Of a stretch of DNA of 34,557 nucleotides, positions 8,438-17,045 are shown piece after piece; the stretch's first letter is position 1; the number at the start of each line of letters is the position of its first letter. The position numbers and the translations under genes were made by a program. Location of the stretch: assembly GCA_964410725.1 (NCBI GenBank), contig CAYPID010000025.1, positions 1 to 34,557 on the forward strand, given 5' to 3'. A model generated the notes under the pieces. That model saw only the letters and a list, made by a program, of their open reading frames with translations, had not been told where the DNA came from and did no database searches. Source of the DNA: CALAZP01 sp964410725 (GTDB lineage: Bacteria; Bacteroidota; Bacteroidia; Chitinophagales; Saprospiraceae).

Positions 8438-10245
8438 AGTAATTCAATTGCTTCTATTAAATCTCCTTCCTGAATGGCATGAACAATGTCCATCCCCTCT
8501 ACTACGGTTGCAAAAATAGTATAGTTTCCATCTAAATGAGGAGTAGGGGAATGGGTAATAAAAAATTGACTCCCCTCCGTATCTCTTCCAGCAGATGCCA
8601 TTCCCACTCGTCCTGGTTGGTCGTAATAAATTGTTCCGTTTTCAGTAGGTAGCAGAAAAGAAGGGCCGGCTAATCCATCGCCAACTGGACATCCTCCCTG
8701 GATAACAAAATTAGGCACCACACGGTGAAAAGACAATCCCGAATAAAAATTATCCGCCACTAGTTTTTTGAAGGCAGCTACAGTTTGAGGGGCATATTCT
8801 GGCATCAATTGAAGTACTATTTTCCCCTTGTTGGTATGGATCAGCGCCTGATTGAAGGATTCTTTAATACCCGTTGTTTCGAAAAAATAATTTTGAGTAT
8901 TGATAGGGGGTTGACCCAAAATTTCTTGAATCATAACTGCAGTTTCCAATTGCTCAGGGATGGGAAGTCGTTCCAAGACCGTAGGGAGTTTGCCTACTAA
9001 AGTAGAATACTCACCCGCATTAGACTGCAGGAATTGAACCACCTCATAAATCATTCCCGGAGTACCCTGGTCCAATGCCTCCTCTAAATAAGGTAGGGCT
9101 ATCCCTTCGGGAAAAGTTCGAATGGCCTCTACTGCCACTTTTTTCACCAGAGGGCTGGAATCGGAAAATCCTAATTGAACTATTGAGGCGGCCGAACTAT
9201 CCGCTCGAGAAAGCCCCCGAATAGCTGATGCCCTGGTTACGGCATCTTCTGGATGTAAACGAAATAATTGCTGTAATTGCCAGCGAGCTGCACTGCGTGT
9301 TACCGTGTAATAAGCGGGTAAATATGAAAGGGCTGCTTGAAATAGTAGGCATTTTATGGTTGGGTCGCTTTCTAATTTGGCAGCGTTATAGTATTCTAGC
9401 GCTTCTTGGTCTGTCCCGTAGTGAATTAACTGCTCTGCCGCGGTATATCTTACCATACGATGGGGATGCAATAGTAATTGCCTCCACATTGGACTGGAAA
9501 TTTCAGGATCGAATCCAGCCAAAGATCGGGAGGCATTAACCGCTACCCGGTAATCTTGAAGGGTATCCGATAGGATTTGGGAAAGAACCTCCAAACTGGC
9601 CTCACTTGGTATTTTGCGTAGAGCAGCGACTAAGGCCATTTTTACCTCTGGAACAGAGGTTTCATAGATTGCATGAATAATAGGTGCTTCGTGCCTCTGA
9701 ATTTTCACCTGATTAGGTCTGGCTAAATATTGAGCTGCTATCATGCGAACTGAAGCGGGATATTGAGATTCAGTAGCATACTGTACCATTACCTCAGTGC
9801 CAAGGGAATCTACCAACCCCCTTAAAGCAAAACGGTAAAGGGCTCTGGCTCTACCTAATAGGAGGAAAGTATCCTGTGGCTGATAGGTTGAAATGGTAGC
9901 CAGTTGATGTAAGGTCTGAACTCCTGCAATTTTACCTAAAGCCTCTAAAATAGTACCATTGGATAAAGCGAAGGTTCCTGCCGTATCAGTGGCCATAAAA
10001 CTTTCTACCAAATAGTTAGTGTATGAGGAATCGCCGGTCTGTCCTAAAGCAAAAGCAATGGCACTTCGCTCCGCAACGGATCCCTCTTTTAATTGGTCTA
10101 AGTATAAGGACAAGGAATCCTTGTTGGATATCCTTTGTAAGGGGTAAGCCTGTTCTAATTCCCCCTGTTGAAAAGACTGGTCCAACGAGCAAGAAAAAAG
10201 AAGACCCATTATTAAAATCCCAAAAGTAAGAAGCCTATGTATCAC
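8434..10245 (-). CDS. Lipoprotein with HEAT repeats and C-terminal cyclophilin-type peptidyl-prolyl isomerase
   Basis: The 603-residue protein starts with a lipoprotein signal, MIHRLLTFGILIMGLLFSC, with a lipobox cysteine at residue 19. It should be anchored facing the periplasm or outward. Residues about 45-430 are helical HEAT-like repeats, for example SAIAFALGQTGDSSYTNYL and ASAIRGLSRADSSAASIVQ. Residues about 460-603 form a cyclophilin domain with SFHRVVPNFVIQGG, GRVGMASAGRDTEGSQFF and the closing IFATVVEGMDIV. The key Arg of FHRV, the Gln of FVIQGG and the Phe of QFF are kept, so isomerase activity is likely. It overlaps its neighbours by 4 bases on both sides, between PBP1A and gcvT. 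A role in folding envelope proteins beside the peptidoglycan synthase is an inference. Confidence 0.9.
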   Translation of the reverse strand: MIHRLLTFGILIMGLLFSCSLDQSFQQGELEQAYPLQRISNKDSLSLYLDQLKEGSVAERSAIAFALGQTGDSSYTNYLVESFMATDTAGTFALSNGTILEALGKIAGVQTLHQLATISTYQPQDTFLLLGRARALYRFALRGLVDSLGTEVMVQYATESQYPASVRMIAAQYLARPNQVKIQRHEAPIIHAIYETSVPEVKMALVAALRKIPSEASLEVLSQILSDTLQDYRVAVNASRSLAGFDPEISSPMWRQLLLHPHRMVRYTAAEQLIHYGTDQEALEYYNAAKLESDPTIKCLLFQAALSYLPAYYTVTRSAARWQLQQLFRLHPEDAVTRASAIRGLSRADSSAASIVQLGFSDSSPLVKKVAVEAIRTFPEGIALPYLEEALDQGTPGMIYEVVQFLQSNAGEYSTLVGKLPTVLERLPIPEQLETAVMIQEILGQPPINTQNYFFETTGIKESFNQALIHTNKGKIVLQLMPEYAPQTVAAFKKLVADNFYSGLSFHRVVPNFVIQGGCPVGDGLAGPSFLLPTENGTIYYDQPGRVGMASAGRDTEGSQFFITHSPTPHLDGNYTIFATVVEGMDIVHAIQEGDLIEAIELL

Positions 10246-12848
10246 TGATTGTAAATTGTAGAATTGGTATCCAATTGTCTTTTGATAAGTTTTTCGTCTC
10301 CAAATAAGCCCTCTTCAAACAGGTTATCTTCAAAAGGAATGTTTTCCATATTAGGAGTATTGAACAAATTGTATTCTTCGCAATCAATGACAATTCCCAA
10401 ATCTCCTTCTGGGATGGAGAACCGCAGACTCTTATCATAACCTAATTCAGGGGTCCCTTCTAATCTTCTGATGAAATTATGGAAAAACGGGCGAGCCATT
10501 CGGGATCCTTGCCCGAGCAGAGGAGACCTAAAATGTATCCATCGATCTTCTCCACCTACCCAGGTCCCGACAACCAAATCAGGGGTAATCCCCATATACC
10601 AGCCATCTGCAAAATCATTGGTAGTACCTGTTTTCCCCCCATAATCTGATTCTAAGTCAGTCATCCCAGTGGCCGCATAGCGCAACATTTCAACCATTGC
10701 GTAATTTGCATTTGGGGGTAGTGCTTGAGTTTCCTCTGGAATACTCTGATAGATCAGCTTGCCGTTTTTATCTTCAATTTTCAGTAAGTGCACAGGTTTA
10801 GTATAGGTGCCATTATTGGCAAAGGCAGAGTAAGCCCCAGTCATTTCCATTACAGTGAGGTCGGTTACCCCTAAACAAATAGAAGGAGTCTTAGGAACCC
10901 TTAGTCTGCCACTTCCGTGCCGCGCTGAAGAATCTATTCCCATATTGTTAACCAAAGAACGAACAGGTTCAGTATCACCTAATTGTTTCATTAAATGAAC
11001 GGAAACAGTATTTTTTGATTGTCTTAATCCATCTTTGAGCGTCAACAGTTCTCCGGTAAATTTCCCCTCAAAATTGTCGGGCGTCCAAGATTCTAATAAT
11101 CCAAAATTTCCATCCCCAGGAGCTATAGTTTGAGGAATATCATATACCTGGTAACAGGGAGAAAATCCCTGTTGGGCAATTGCTGTAGCATATACAAATG
11201 GCTTGAAAGTAGAGCCGACTTGCCTGCTACTTTTTACGTGATCAAACTTAAAATAATCGTGGTTGATTCCTCCCACCCAAGCTTTGATATATCCAGTTTT
11301 CGGATCCATAACCATTATCCCCGTTTGCAAAAACATTCGCATGTATTTGATGGAATCCAAGGGGCTTAAAATGGTATCTTTTTGACCTTCAGTATTGTAT
11401 GCAAAAACGGTCATGGAAGTTTTTTGGGCAAATACCTTTTTAAGTTCTTTCTGAAATAGTTTCCACTGCTGTTGGAGTTGGCTAAAATGCTTACTTTTTA
11501 AAACGCTCTGATAAACAGTCGCCCTTGAATCAGGTATTATATTGCTTTGGACTAATTCCCGAAAATGATTTTTATCGTTAGCACCTTTAATCAATCTAAT
11601 CACATCTCGGTCATCGTCAAAGAAATTCATAGCAGGAATTTCTTTTTCTATGGCTTCAATAGATTCCAATAAGTATTTTTTTCTCAGTAATTGATACCGC
11701 TCGCTTTCGCGAATTAATCGGTCCAATGATTGTTGGCGAACTTCCACAGGGACTTCGGTGGTAGAATTTTTATCTTCATACGTCCAAGGGTCTAAGCCTC
11801 GCCATTCTTGGGTCAGTTGATCTTGGATAAATTGCATATGACGCACCATTTCTTCTTCAGCAACGGCTTGTAGGGCAGGGTCTAAGGTGGTGTATATTTT
11901 CAATCCGTCTCTATAAATATCATAGGAAGTGCCATCGGATTTCAGATTGCTAGGTTGTCGGAGTATCTCTTTGACCTCTTTGGCCAATTCCATTCGATAA
12001 TAAGTAGCCAAACCATCCAAATGTGTGAGGGTTTTAAAATTTAATTCTAATGGAAGGGCAGAAAGGCTATCCGCTTGAAGGGGAGTCAATAATTGATTTC
12101 TCAACATCTGTTGGAAAACCACATTTCTCCTGTCTTTGGAAATTTCAGGTCTTCTCAAAGGATTGAATAAATTAGGATTTTTGAGCATTCCAATTAGGAT
12201 GGCTGCCTCCTTCAATTCGAGGTCTTTTTGATTTTTACTGAAATAAGTTTCGGCTGCCGCTTTTATTCCATACCCTTGATAAAGGAAATCTACCTTATTC
12301 AGGTACATGGCAATAATTTCCTCTTTGGTATATTTTCTTTCTAATCTAACGGCAATTATCCATTCCTTGAATTTCTGTATACCCCGCTGCAAACCGGACC
12401 CTGGAATTCCCGTGAATAGTTGTTTGGCCAATTGTTGCGTAATGGTACTTCCACCTCCTGAACTGGCATCTCCCATTAAAATAGTTTTGAAGATTACTCG
12501 AATAGTTGCTTTAAAATCAATTCCCGAATGTTTGAAATATCTTTCATCTTCCGTAGCTACCAAAGCTCTCACTAAATGGGGAGAAAGTTCATTGAAACTT
12601 ATAGGAACCCTATTTTCAGTATAGTATCTGCCTAATACGCTTCCGTCAATCGCAAATATTTGGGTAGCAATTTCGCTTTTGGGATTTTCCAATTGTTCAA
12701 CTGATGGTAAATTGGAAAATGACAGGGAGATAAAAAGGGTAATCACACCGACTATTGCAGATAAGGTAGTTATCCAAATACCGGCAATTATTTTTTTGAG
12801 GGTCTTTGACCCATTGGTCTGTTCAAGATCCTGATTAGATTCCTGCAT
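10242..12848 (-). CDS. Penicillin-binding protein 1A, bifunctional transglycosylase/transpeptidase
   Basis: The class A PBP polymerises glycan strands from lipid II and cross-links the peptides. The 868 residues begin with a cytoplasmic tail and one membrane anchor (about 20-42). The GT51 transglycosylase follows, with ATEDERYFKHSGID (catalytic Glu100) and GGGSTITQQL (131-140). The transpeptidase has Ser546 in GSTFKP (SxxK with Lys549), an SKN motif in RQSKNTVS and Lys739 in GGKTGTTN. It ends with a short acidic and polar tail after about residue 815. The length is close to that of other Bacteroidota PBP1A. The gene follows aroB by 31 bases, a gap that carries its own perfect -7 element, and its last 4 bases overlap the HEAT-cyclophilin gene. 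Confidence 0.95.
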   Translation of the reverse strand: MQESNQDLEQTNGSKTLKKIIAGIWITTLSAIVGVITLFISLSFSNLPSVEQLENPKSEIATQIFAIDGSVLGRYYTENRVPISFNELSPHLVRALVATEDERYFKHSGIDFKATIRVIFKTILMGDASSGGGSTITQQLAKQLFTGIPGSGLQRGIQKFKEWIIAVRLERKYTKEEIIAMYLNKVDFLYQGYGIKAAAETYFSKNQKDLELKEAAILIGMLKNPNLFNPLRRPEISKDRRNVVFQQMLRNQLLTPLQADSLSALPLELNFKTLTHLDGLATYYRMELAKEVKEILRQPSNLKSDGTSYDIYRDGLKIYTTLDPALQAVAEEEMVRHMQFIQDQLTQEWRGLDPWTYEDKNSTTEVPVEVRQQSLDRLIRESERYQLLRKKYLLESIEAIEKEIPAMNFFDDDRDVIRLIKGANDKNHFRELVQSNIIPDSRATVYQSVLKSKHFSQLQQQWKLFQKELKKVFAQKTSMTVFAYNTEGQKDTILSPLDSIKYMRMFLQTGIMVMDPKTGYIKAWVGGINHDYFKFDHVKSSRQVGSTFKPFVYATAIAQQGFSPCYQVYDIPQTIAPGDGNFGLLESWTPDNFEGKFTGELLTLKDGLRQSKNTVSVHLMKQLGDTEPVRSLVNNMGIDSSARHGSGRLRVPKTPSICLGVTDLTVMEMTGAYSAFANNGTYTKPVHLLKIEDKNGKLIYQSIPEETQALPPNANYAMVEMLRYAATGMTDLESDYGGKTGTTNDFADGWYMGITPDLVVGTWVGGEDRWIHFRSPLLGQGSRMARPFFHNFIRRLEGTPELGYDKSLRFSIPEGDLGIVIDCEEYNLFNTPNMENIPFEDNLFEEGLFGDEKLIKRQLDTNSTIYNQ

Positions 12849-12867
12849 GGAACTTATTGTTTGACTT

Positions 12868-12875
12868 CAAAGATA
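12868..12875 (-). promoter_or_regulatory. Candidate -7 promoter element for PBP1A gene
   Basis: On the minus strand the bases read TATCTTTG, an exact match to the Bacteroidota -7 consensus TAnnTTTG, 19 bases before the PBP1A start. No clear -33 TTTG is seen at the usual distance, so this is a weak or partial promoter call. It could allow PBP1A and the genes after it to be expressed apart from aroB. Confidence 0.35.
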
Positions 12876-12879
12876 CGAT

Positions 12880-13935
12880 TTACTTTCCTTCTAATTGATT
12901 GTAGAACCGCAGACTCTCTATGATTTGGTCATTGGTGGCCTTCTGATTGATGGTACACCGACCTGGGGATTCTAGTAGGGTAAAATTGATGGAATTTCCC
13001 TGATTTTTTTTATCGTTGGCCATAATTTTTAGCATGGTATCAAAGGAAGTTTCCGGAAGGGGATGGTGTCCGTAATGATGCAAAATGAATTGGGAGATGG
13101 TCTCCAAGTCGCTTTCCGCCAGGCCTGTTTGGTGCATAGATAGGAAAGATTCTGAAATCATTCCAATAGCAATAGCTTCCCCATGTAGCAGCGGCTGGGA
13201 AGTTTCCAGAAAAAAGCTTTCGATAGCATGTCCAATAGTATGGCCGAAATTAAGAGCCTTTCTAATCCCTTTTTCAAAGGGGTCTGCCAGAACGACTTCT
13301 TTTTTGACGGTAATAGATTTTTCTAGCCAATCCATCCAATCGACCGTGGACACTTGTTTAATATTCTGTAACTCCTGCCATTGGGAAGGACTCCATATTA
13401 AGCTGTGTTTGATGATTTCCGCCAGCCCGGAGCGTATTTCCCGAAGGGATAAAGTATTCAAAAAATTGGCATCTATGATAACGGCTTGGGGATTTTGGAA
13501 GACCCCGATACTATTTTTGACCGCCCCCAAATCCACCGCTAATTTGCCGCCTATAGAGGCGTCTACCATGGATAAGAGGGTAGTGGGAATTTGGATGAAG
13601 GAGATGCCTCTTTTGTAGGTCGCTGCGCAGAAGCCGCCCATATCGCCGATGACCCCTCCGCCTAAATTAATCATTAAGCTATTGCGATCTAAGGTGAGGT
13701 TCAGCATTTTTTTCCAGATGATCTCGCAGGTGGCTAGGGTTTTGTGAGTCTCTCCTGCTGGGATTGAAATGATAGAGGGGTGCTCCAAATGAAGCAGTGG
13801 TAGGCAATCTCTTTCTGTATTGCGATCGACCAAAAGGACTATTTGGCTGAAATCACGATGGGCCAAAAAGGATTGTAAGGCTTTGGAAGCTTCTCCTAAG
13901 TGCAGGTGGTAATCCTGCATTGGAATCGAGGTCAT
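12880..13935 (-). CDS. aroB: 3-dehydroquinate synthase
   Basis: AroB closes DAHP to 3-dehydroquinate, the second step of the shikimate pathway, using NAD+ and a divalent metal. The protein is 351 residues from the chosen ATG, normal for the family. Visible signatures are GGGVIGDMGGFCAATYKRG (NAD-binding and carbocycle-forming region), IPTTLLSMVDASIGGK, KNSIGVF, the metal-site FGHTIGHAIES and LLHGEAIAIGM. The open frame extends 16 codons further upstream, to 13983, but that extension runs into the preceding DUF62 gene. The ATG at 13935 lies 4 bases after the DUF62 stop and starts just before the conserved fold, and is preferred. A third ATG at 13920 (MQDYHLHLG) is also possible. Confidence 0.95.
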   Translation of the reverse strand: MTSIPMQDYHLHLGEASKALQSFLAHRDFSQIVLLVDRNTERDCLPLLHLEHPSIISIPAGETHKTLATCEIIWKKMLNLTLDRNSLMINLGGGVIGDMGGFCAATYKRGISFIQIPTTLLSMVDASIGGKLAVDLGAVKNSIGVFQNPQAVIIDANFLNTLSLREIRSGLAEIIKHSLIWSPSQWQELQNIKQVSTVDWMDWLEKSITVKKEVVLADPFEKGIRKALNFGHTIGHAIESFFLETSQPLLHGEAIAIGMISESFLSMHQTGLAESDLETISQFILHHYGHHPLPETSFDTMLKIMANDKKNQGNSINFTLLESPGRCTINQKATNDQIIESLRFYNQLEGK

Positions 13936-13939
13936 GCAG

Positions 13940-14710
13940 TTAATTTTTAAATTCAATCTGAACAGAATCTTCCACTTGTACACCCAGTAGGGTGGAAGCT
14001 CTTCCCATATTGATGGCCAGCTCTATATATCCCAAAGCATTGAATCGGCAGAGTACGTCACCTATAGGGACATCAAAGTATTGTTTGTGAATCATCGTAA
14101 TTGGATCATTTCTTTTAACAGTCAATTCGAAGCTTCTTCCATTGCCCACTTGTTCAAATAAATCTCTTTTGATATTGACCACAATATTGCCAAAATTATC
14201 AATATAAATGACACTTCCCCGAATAGAAGAAGGGTTGGTAACAGGTTGAAAGGTCATTCTTTCTAAGATATGGTCGATGGGCATCCCTATTTCGTGAAAT
14301 GGTTTTTCGGCAGCTATATGATTCACTGCATAGGTAAAGAAACTTCTTAATCTGGCTGGATCTGTCCCAGCATTGGGTAACTTGTAAATGTGTGAGGGTA
14401 ATTGGTCAAAGACAATTGAAAACAATCCATTATCAGGACCAATAAAAAATTGTTGGTCTACTTCAAGGGCTATAAAATCTATCAGAGGGTCGGGATGATT
14501 ATTGACAGTCAGTAGGTGAATGGTCCCTTCGGGAAAACTTTTCCAGGCATTTTGAAAGATGAATGCCGCTTGCACGATATTGTAATTCTCTATTTCGTGG
14601 CTGATATCGACAATTTGTAGTGGTCTGCCGGTGGCTAAAAGGGCTCCTTTGATGACCGCAACATGGTAATCTTTGGTTCCGTAATCTGAAGTTAATGTTA
14701 CAATTCGCAT
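13940..14710 (-). CDS. SAM hydrolase/hydroxide adenosyltransferase (DUF62 family)
   Basis: The 256-residue protein belongs to the fluorinase/chlorinase-like DUF62 family, whose common members use water or hydroxide to split S-adenosylmethionine into adenosine and methionine. Seen are the N-terminal TLTSDYGTKDYHVAVIKG (5-22), IVDISHEIENYN, a FIGPDNGLFS loop, and the C-terminal domain start YIDNFGNIVVNI. I see no sign of the halide-site insertion that marks the fluorinases, so hydrolase activity is the likely role, although halogenase activity cannot be fully excluded. It is the first gene of the minus-strand six-gene run, 4 bases before aroB, and diverges from phoH across a 90-base spacer that contains two opposed -7 elements. 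Confidence 0.87.
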   Translation of the reverse strand: MRIVTLTSDYGTKDYHVAVIKGALLATGRPLQIVDISHEIENYNIVQAAFIFQNAWKSFPEGTIHLLTVNNHPDPLIDFIALEVDQQFFIGPDNGLFSIVFDQLPSHIYKLPNAGTDPARLRSFFTYAVNHIAAEKPFHEIGMPIDHILERMTFQPVTNPSSIRGSVIYIDNFGNIVVNIKRDLFEQVGNGRSFELTVKRNDPITMIHKQYFDVPIGDVLCRFNALGYIELAINMGRASTLLGVQVEDSVQIEFKN

Positions 14711-14750
14711 AATTTTTTAGCCCATTTATGCTTTTGATAATTGAAAGTCT

Positions 14751-14758
14751 TATTTTTG
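14751..14758 (+). promoter_or_regulatory. Candidate -7 promoter element for phoH-aroA
   Basis: TATTTTTG matches TAnnTTTG exactly. A TTTG at 14733-14736 lies 14 bases before it, closer than the usual -33 spacing. Transcription would begin near 14765 and leave a leader of about 35 bases before the phoH TTG start at 14801. It forms an inverted pair with the element at 14776-14783. Confidence 0.45.
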
Positions 14759-14775
14759 CGCAGATTAAATTCTAA

Positions 14776-14783
14776 CAAAAATA
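14776..14783 (-). promoter_or_regulatory. Candidate -7 promoter element for SAM hydrolase-aroB run
   Basis: The minus strand reads TATTTTTG, exact to TAnnTTTG. Transcription would begin near 14769 and run left, with a leader of about 58 bases before the DUF62 ATG at 14710. The -33 box is unclear. Together with the plus-strand copy the two start regions point at each other and almost coincide. Confidence 0.42.
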
Positions 14784-14800
14784 GCTAATAAATTCAAAGC

Positions 14801-15826
14801 TTGTCTCTATTGAGCGAAATCATACTTACCCTAGAAGAAGTTAATGTGCTTGAGCTTTTCGGAGAAAAAGACAACAAGCTCAACTTGTTAAGAAAGGCAT
14901 TCCCTGAAGTAACCATTACCTCAAGGGGGTCTCACCTCAAATTAAAAGGTGAAAAGAAGCAGACCCAACAGGCCAAGGCCAAGGTCGAAATGTTGGTCAG
15001 GTTGTTGCGCACGCATAATCATCTTCCGTTTCAAATGGTAGAAGATGTTTTGGCTGGGGATAACCCATTCGAAACCAGGTTGCCAGACACCTCCGCCACA
15101 AAAACCATTGTGCATGGTAGAAGTGGAAAGGTAATCAAGGCCAAAACCCGCAATCAAAAGAAATTAGTGGATGCTTCGGAGCAAAATGATGTGGTCTTTG
15201 CAGTGGGGCCTGCCGGAACAGGAAAAACTTATACTGCTGTTGCATTAGCTGTGCGAGCCTTGAAAAATAAATTGGTCAAAAAAATTATTTTGACCAGACC
15301 AGCCGTAGAGGCAGGGGAGAGTCTAGGATTCTTACCTGGTGACCTCAAGGAAAAGGTAGATCCTTATTTGCGCCCGCTGTATGACGCCCTCGATGATATG
15401 TTTCCCGCTGAAAAACTAGAACATTTCATGGCTACTCGGGTGATTGAAATAGCCCCTTTGGCATTTATGAGAGGAAGAACACTCGATAATGCCTTCATCA
15501 TTTTGGATGAAGCCCAAAATTGCTCGACCCTACAGTTGAAAATGTTTTTGACCCGTTTAGGCCCTTCCGCCAAATGTATTGTTACTGGTGACTTATCCCA
15601 AGTAGATTTACCATTTCATCAAAAGTCTGGATTGCGTAAAGCAATAGAAATTCTATCAGCTCTTGATGGTATTGAAACGGTTAATTTAGATGCTGAAGAT
15701 GTGGTGAGACACAGATTGGTAAAGGCCATCATCTATGCTTATGAACGGGATGACAATAAGCGCAGGGAATTAATTAATAAAAAAGAGGAGGATGGCCAAA
15801 AGAATCCTATTGAAGAAAAGGGATAA
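14801..15826 (+). CDS. phoH: PhoH family ATPase
   Basis: PhoH-like proteins are P-loop ATPases related to the helicase core and linked to RNA metabolism and ribosome maturation (YbeZ in E. coli). The 341 residues hold an N-terminal KH-like region (about 1-70), the Walker A loop GPAGTGKT at 136-143, the family stretch LTRPAVEAGESLGFLPGDL, Walker B with FIILDEAQN, and the sensor-like VTGDLSQVDLP. The start is a TTG at 14801. The frame has a stop at 14789-14791 and the first in-frame ATG falls near codon 64, inside the fold, so a non-ATG start is needed. TTG at 14810 is the only close alternative. The 3' end overlaps aroA by 35 bases. Confidence 0.92.
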   Translation: MSLLSEIILTLEEVNVLELFGEKDNKLNLLRKAFPEVTITSRGSHLKLKGEKKQTQQAKAKVEMLVRLLRTHNHLPFQMVEDVLAGDNPFETRLPDTSATKTIVHGRSGKVIKAKTRNQKKLVDASEQNDVVFAVGPAGTGKTYTAVALAVRALKNKLVKKIILTRPAVEAGESLGFLPGDLKEKVDPYLRPLYDALDDMFPAEKLEHFMATRVIEIAPLAFMRGRTLDNAFIILDEAQNCSTLQLKMFLTRLGPSAKCIVTGDLSQVDLPFHQKSGLRKAIEILSALDGIETVNLDAEDVVRHRLVKAIIYAYERDDNKRRELINKKEEDGQKNPIEEKG

Positions 15827-17045
15827 TTCCCTACTTGGTACTATTAATTTGTCTGGTTCGAAAAGTATCAGTAATAGGGTGCTGATTATTAGGGCGTTGT
15901 GCTCGGAATTTTTTCCAATTGAGGGATTAGCTTCAGCGAACGATACAGAATTATTGCAGCAATTAATCCAATCCAATGCAATAGTTAGAGATGCAGGCCC
16001 TGCGGGAACTACTTTTAGGTTTATGACTGCTTACCTGTCTATGCAACCAGGAACACAAGTGCTTACAGGTACCGAGCGGATGAAGCAAAGACCGGTTCGA
16101 GTGTTGGTTGATGCTTTACGAACATTAGGAGCTAATATTGAATACTTGGAAAAGGAGGGGTATCCCCCTTTATCCATTGGGGAGTCCACCTTGTCTAAGA
16201 CAGATGAATTAGAAATCGATGCAGGTACTAGTAGTCAATATTTATCTGCGCTGTTAATGATAGCGCCTACGCTTCCCAATGGTCTTCGGTTAAAATTAAA
16301 AGGAGCATTGGTCTCTCGGCCCTATCTTTTGATGACACTAAGGTTGATGGAGTTTTTCGGAGTACAGTATCATTGGGAGGGAAATGTCATTAGCGTGGCT
16401 GCACAGTCCTATCAAGCGAAGCCATATAAGGTAGAAGCGGATTGGTCAGCGGCATCCTATTATTATATCATGGCTGCTTTTTCCGATCAACCTAATCTCT
16501 TTCTGGGCGGTTTATTTGAAGATTCCCTTCAAGGGGATGCTGTGATAGCTGAGATGATGGAATCGTTTGGCATTGAATCTACCTTTAATGAGAATGGAGT
16601 TCGATTGACGAGAAAAGGTGCTTCTTCTGCCTCGGAATTTCGAAGGAATTTCTTAGAATGTCCGGATATCGCTCAATCCCTTGCGGTAATATGTGGGGGT
16701 ACGGGAAGACACGGTTATTTTTCTGGATTACAAACCTTGAAAATTAAAGAGACCGATAGAATAGCTGCTTTACATCAAGAGTTGAAAAAGGTAGGCGTTC
16801 ATTTCGCATTAGAACCCATAGTGGATGAGCGTGGAGAAGAACAATACGAGGTTAAAGGTAAAGCCAATTGGAGAGATATCCCCCACCTGGAGACTTATGA
16901 AGATCACCGTATGGCCATGGCATTTGCACCATTGGCTATGTTAGAACCGATTATAATTGAAGACCCCAAAGTCGTGGTTAAATCTTATCCTGAGTTTTGG
17001 GAAGATTTAAAGCAATTAGACTTCGAGGTTATTCCCCAAGACTAA
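15792..17045 (+). CDS. aroA: 3-phosphoshikimate 1-carboxyvinyltransferase (EPSP synthase)
   Basis: AroA joins phosphoenolpyruvate to shikimate-3-phosphate, the sixth step of the shikimate pathway. The 417 residues show the expected signatures: GTINLSGSKSISNRVLIIR near residue 16 (shikimate-phosphate site), GPAGTTFRFM near 75, DAGTSSQYLSALL near 145, SRPYLLMTLRLMEFFGV, KETDRIAALHQELKKVG and the C-terminal YEDHRMAMAFAPL. The Lys of SGSKS, the Arg of KETDR and the Glu-Asp-His of EDHR are kept. The N-terminal loop reads AGPAGTTFR where many homologues have NAGTTxR, a small change in the PEP loop that may matter for inhibitor binding. The gene overlaps phoH by 35 bases and the opposite-strand OmpA gene by 17 bases. 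Confidence 0.96.
   Translation: MAKRILLKKRDNSLLGTINLSGSKSISNRVLIIRALCSEFFPIEGLASANDTELLQQLIQSNAIVRDAGPAGTTFRFMTAYLSMQPGTQVLTGTERMKQRPVRVLVDALRTLGANIEYLEKEGYPPLSIGESTLSKTDELEIDAGTSSQYLSALLMIAPTLPNGLRLKLKGALVSRPYLLMTLRLMEFFGVQYHWEGNVISVAAQSYQAKPYKVEADWSAASYYYIMAAFSDQPNLFLGGLFEDSLQGDAVIAEMMESFGIESTFNENGVRLTRKGASSASEFRRNFLECPDIAQSLAVICGGTGRHGYFSGLQTLKIKETDRIAALHQELKKVGVHFALEPIVDERGEEQYEVKGKANWRDIPHLETYEDHRMAMAFAPLAMLEPIIIEDPKVVVKSYPEFWEDLKQLDFEVIPQD

Noticed and set aside
13936..13983. Extended aroB start giving 367 residues.
   Set aside because: The added 16 residues lie within the end of the DUF62 gene and have no family match; the ATG at 13935 is better placed.
15785..15791. AGGAGG-like sequence before the aroA ATG.
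   Set aside because: It touches the start codon with almost no spacing and is part of the phoH coding frame, so it is not a usable ribosome binding site.
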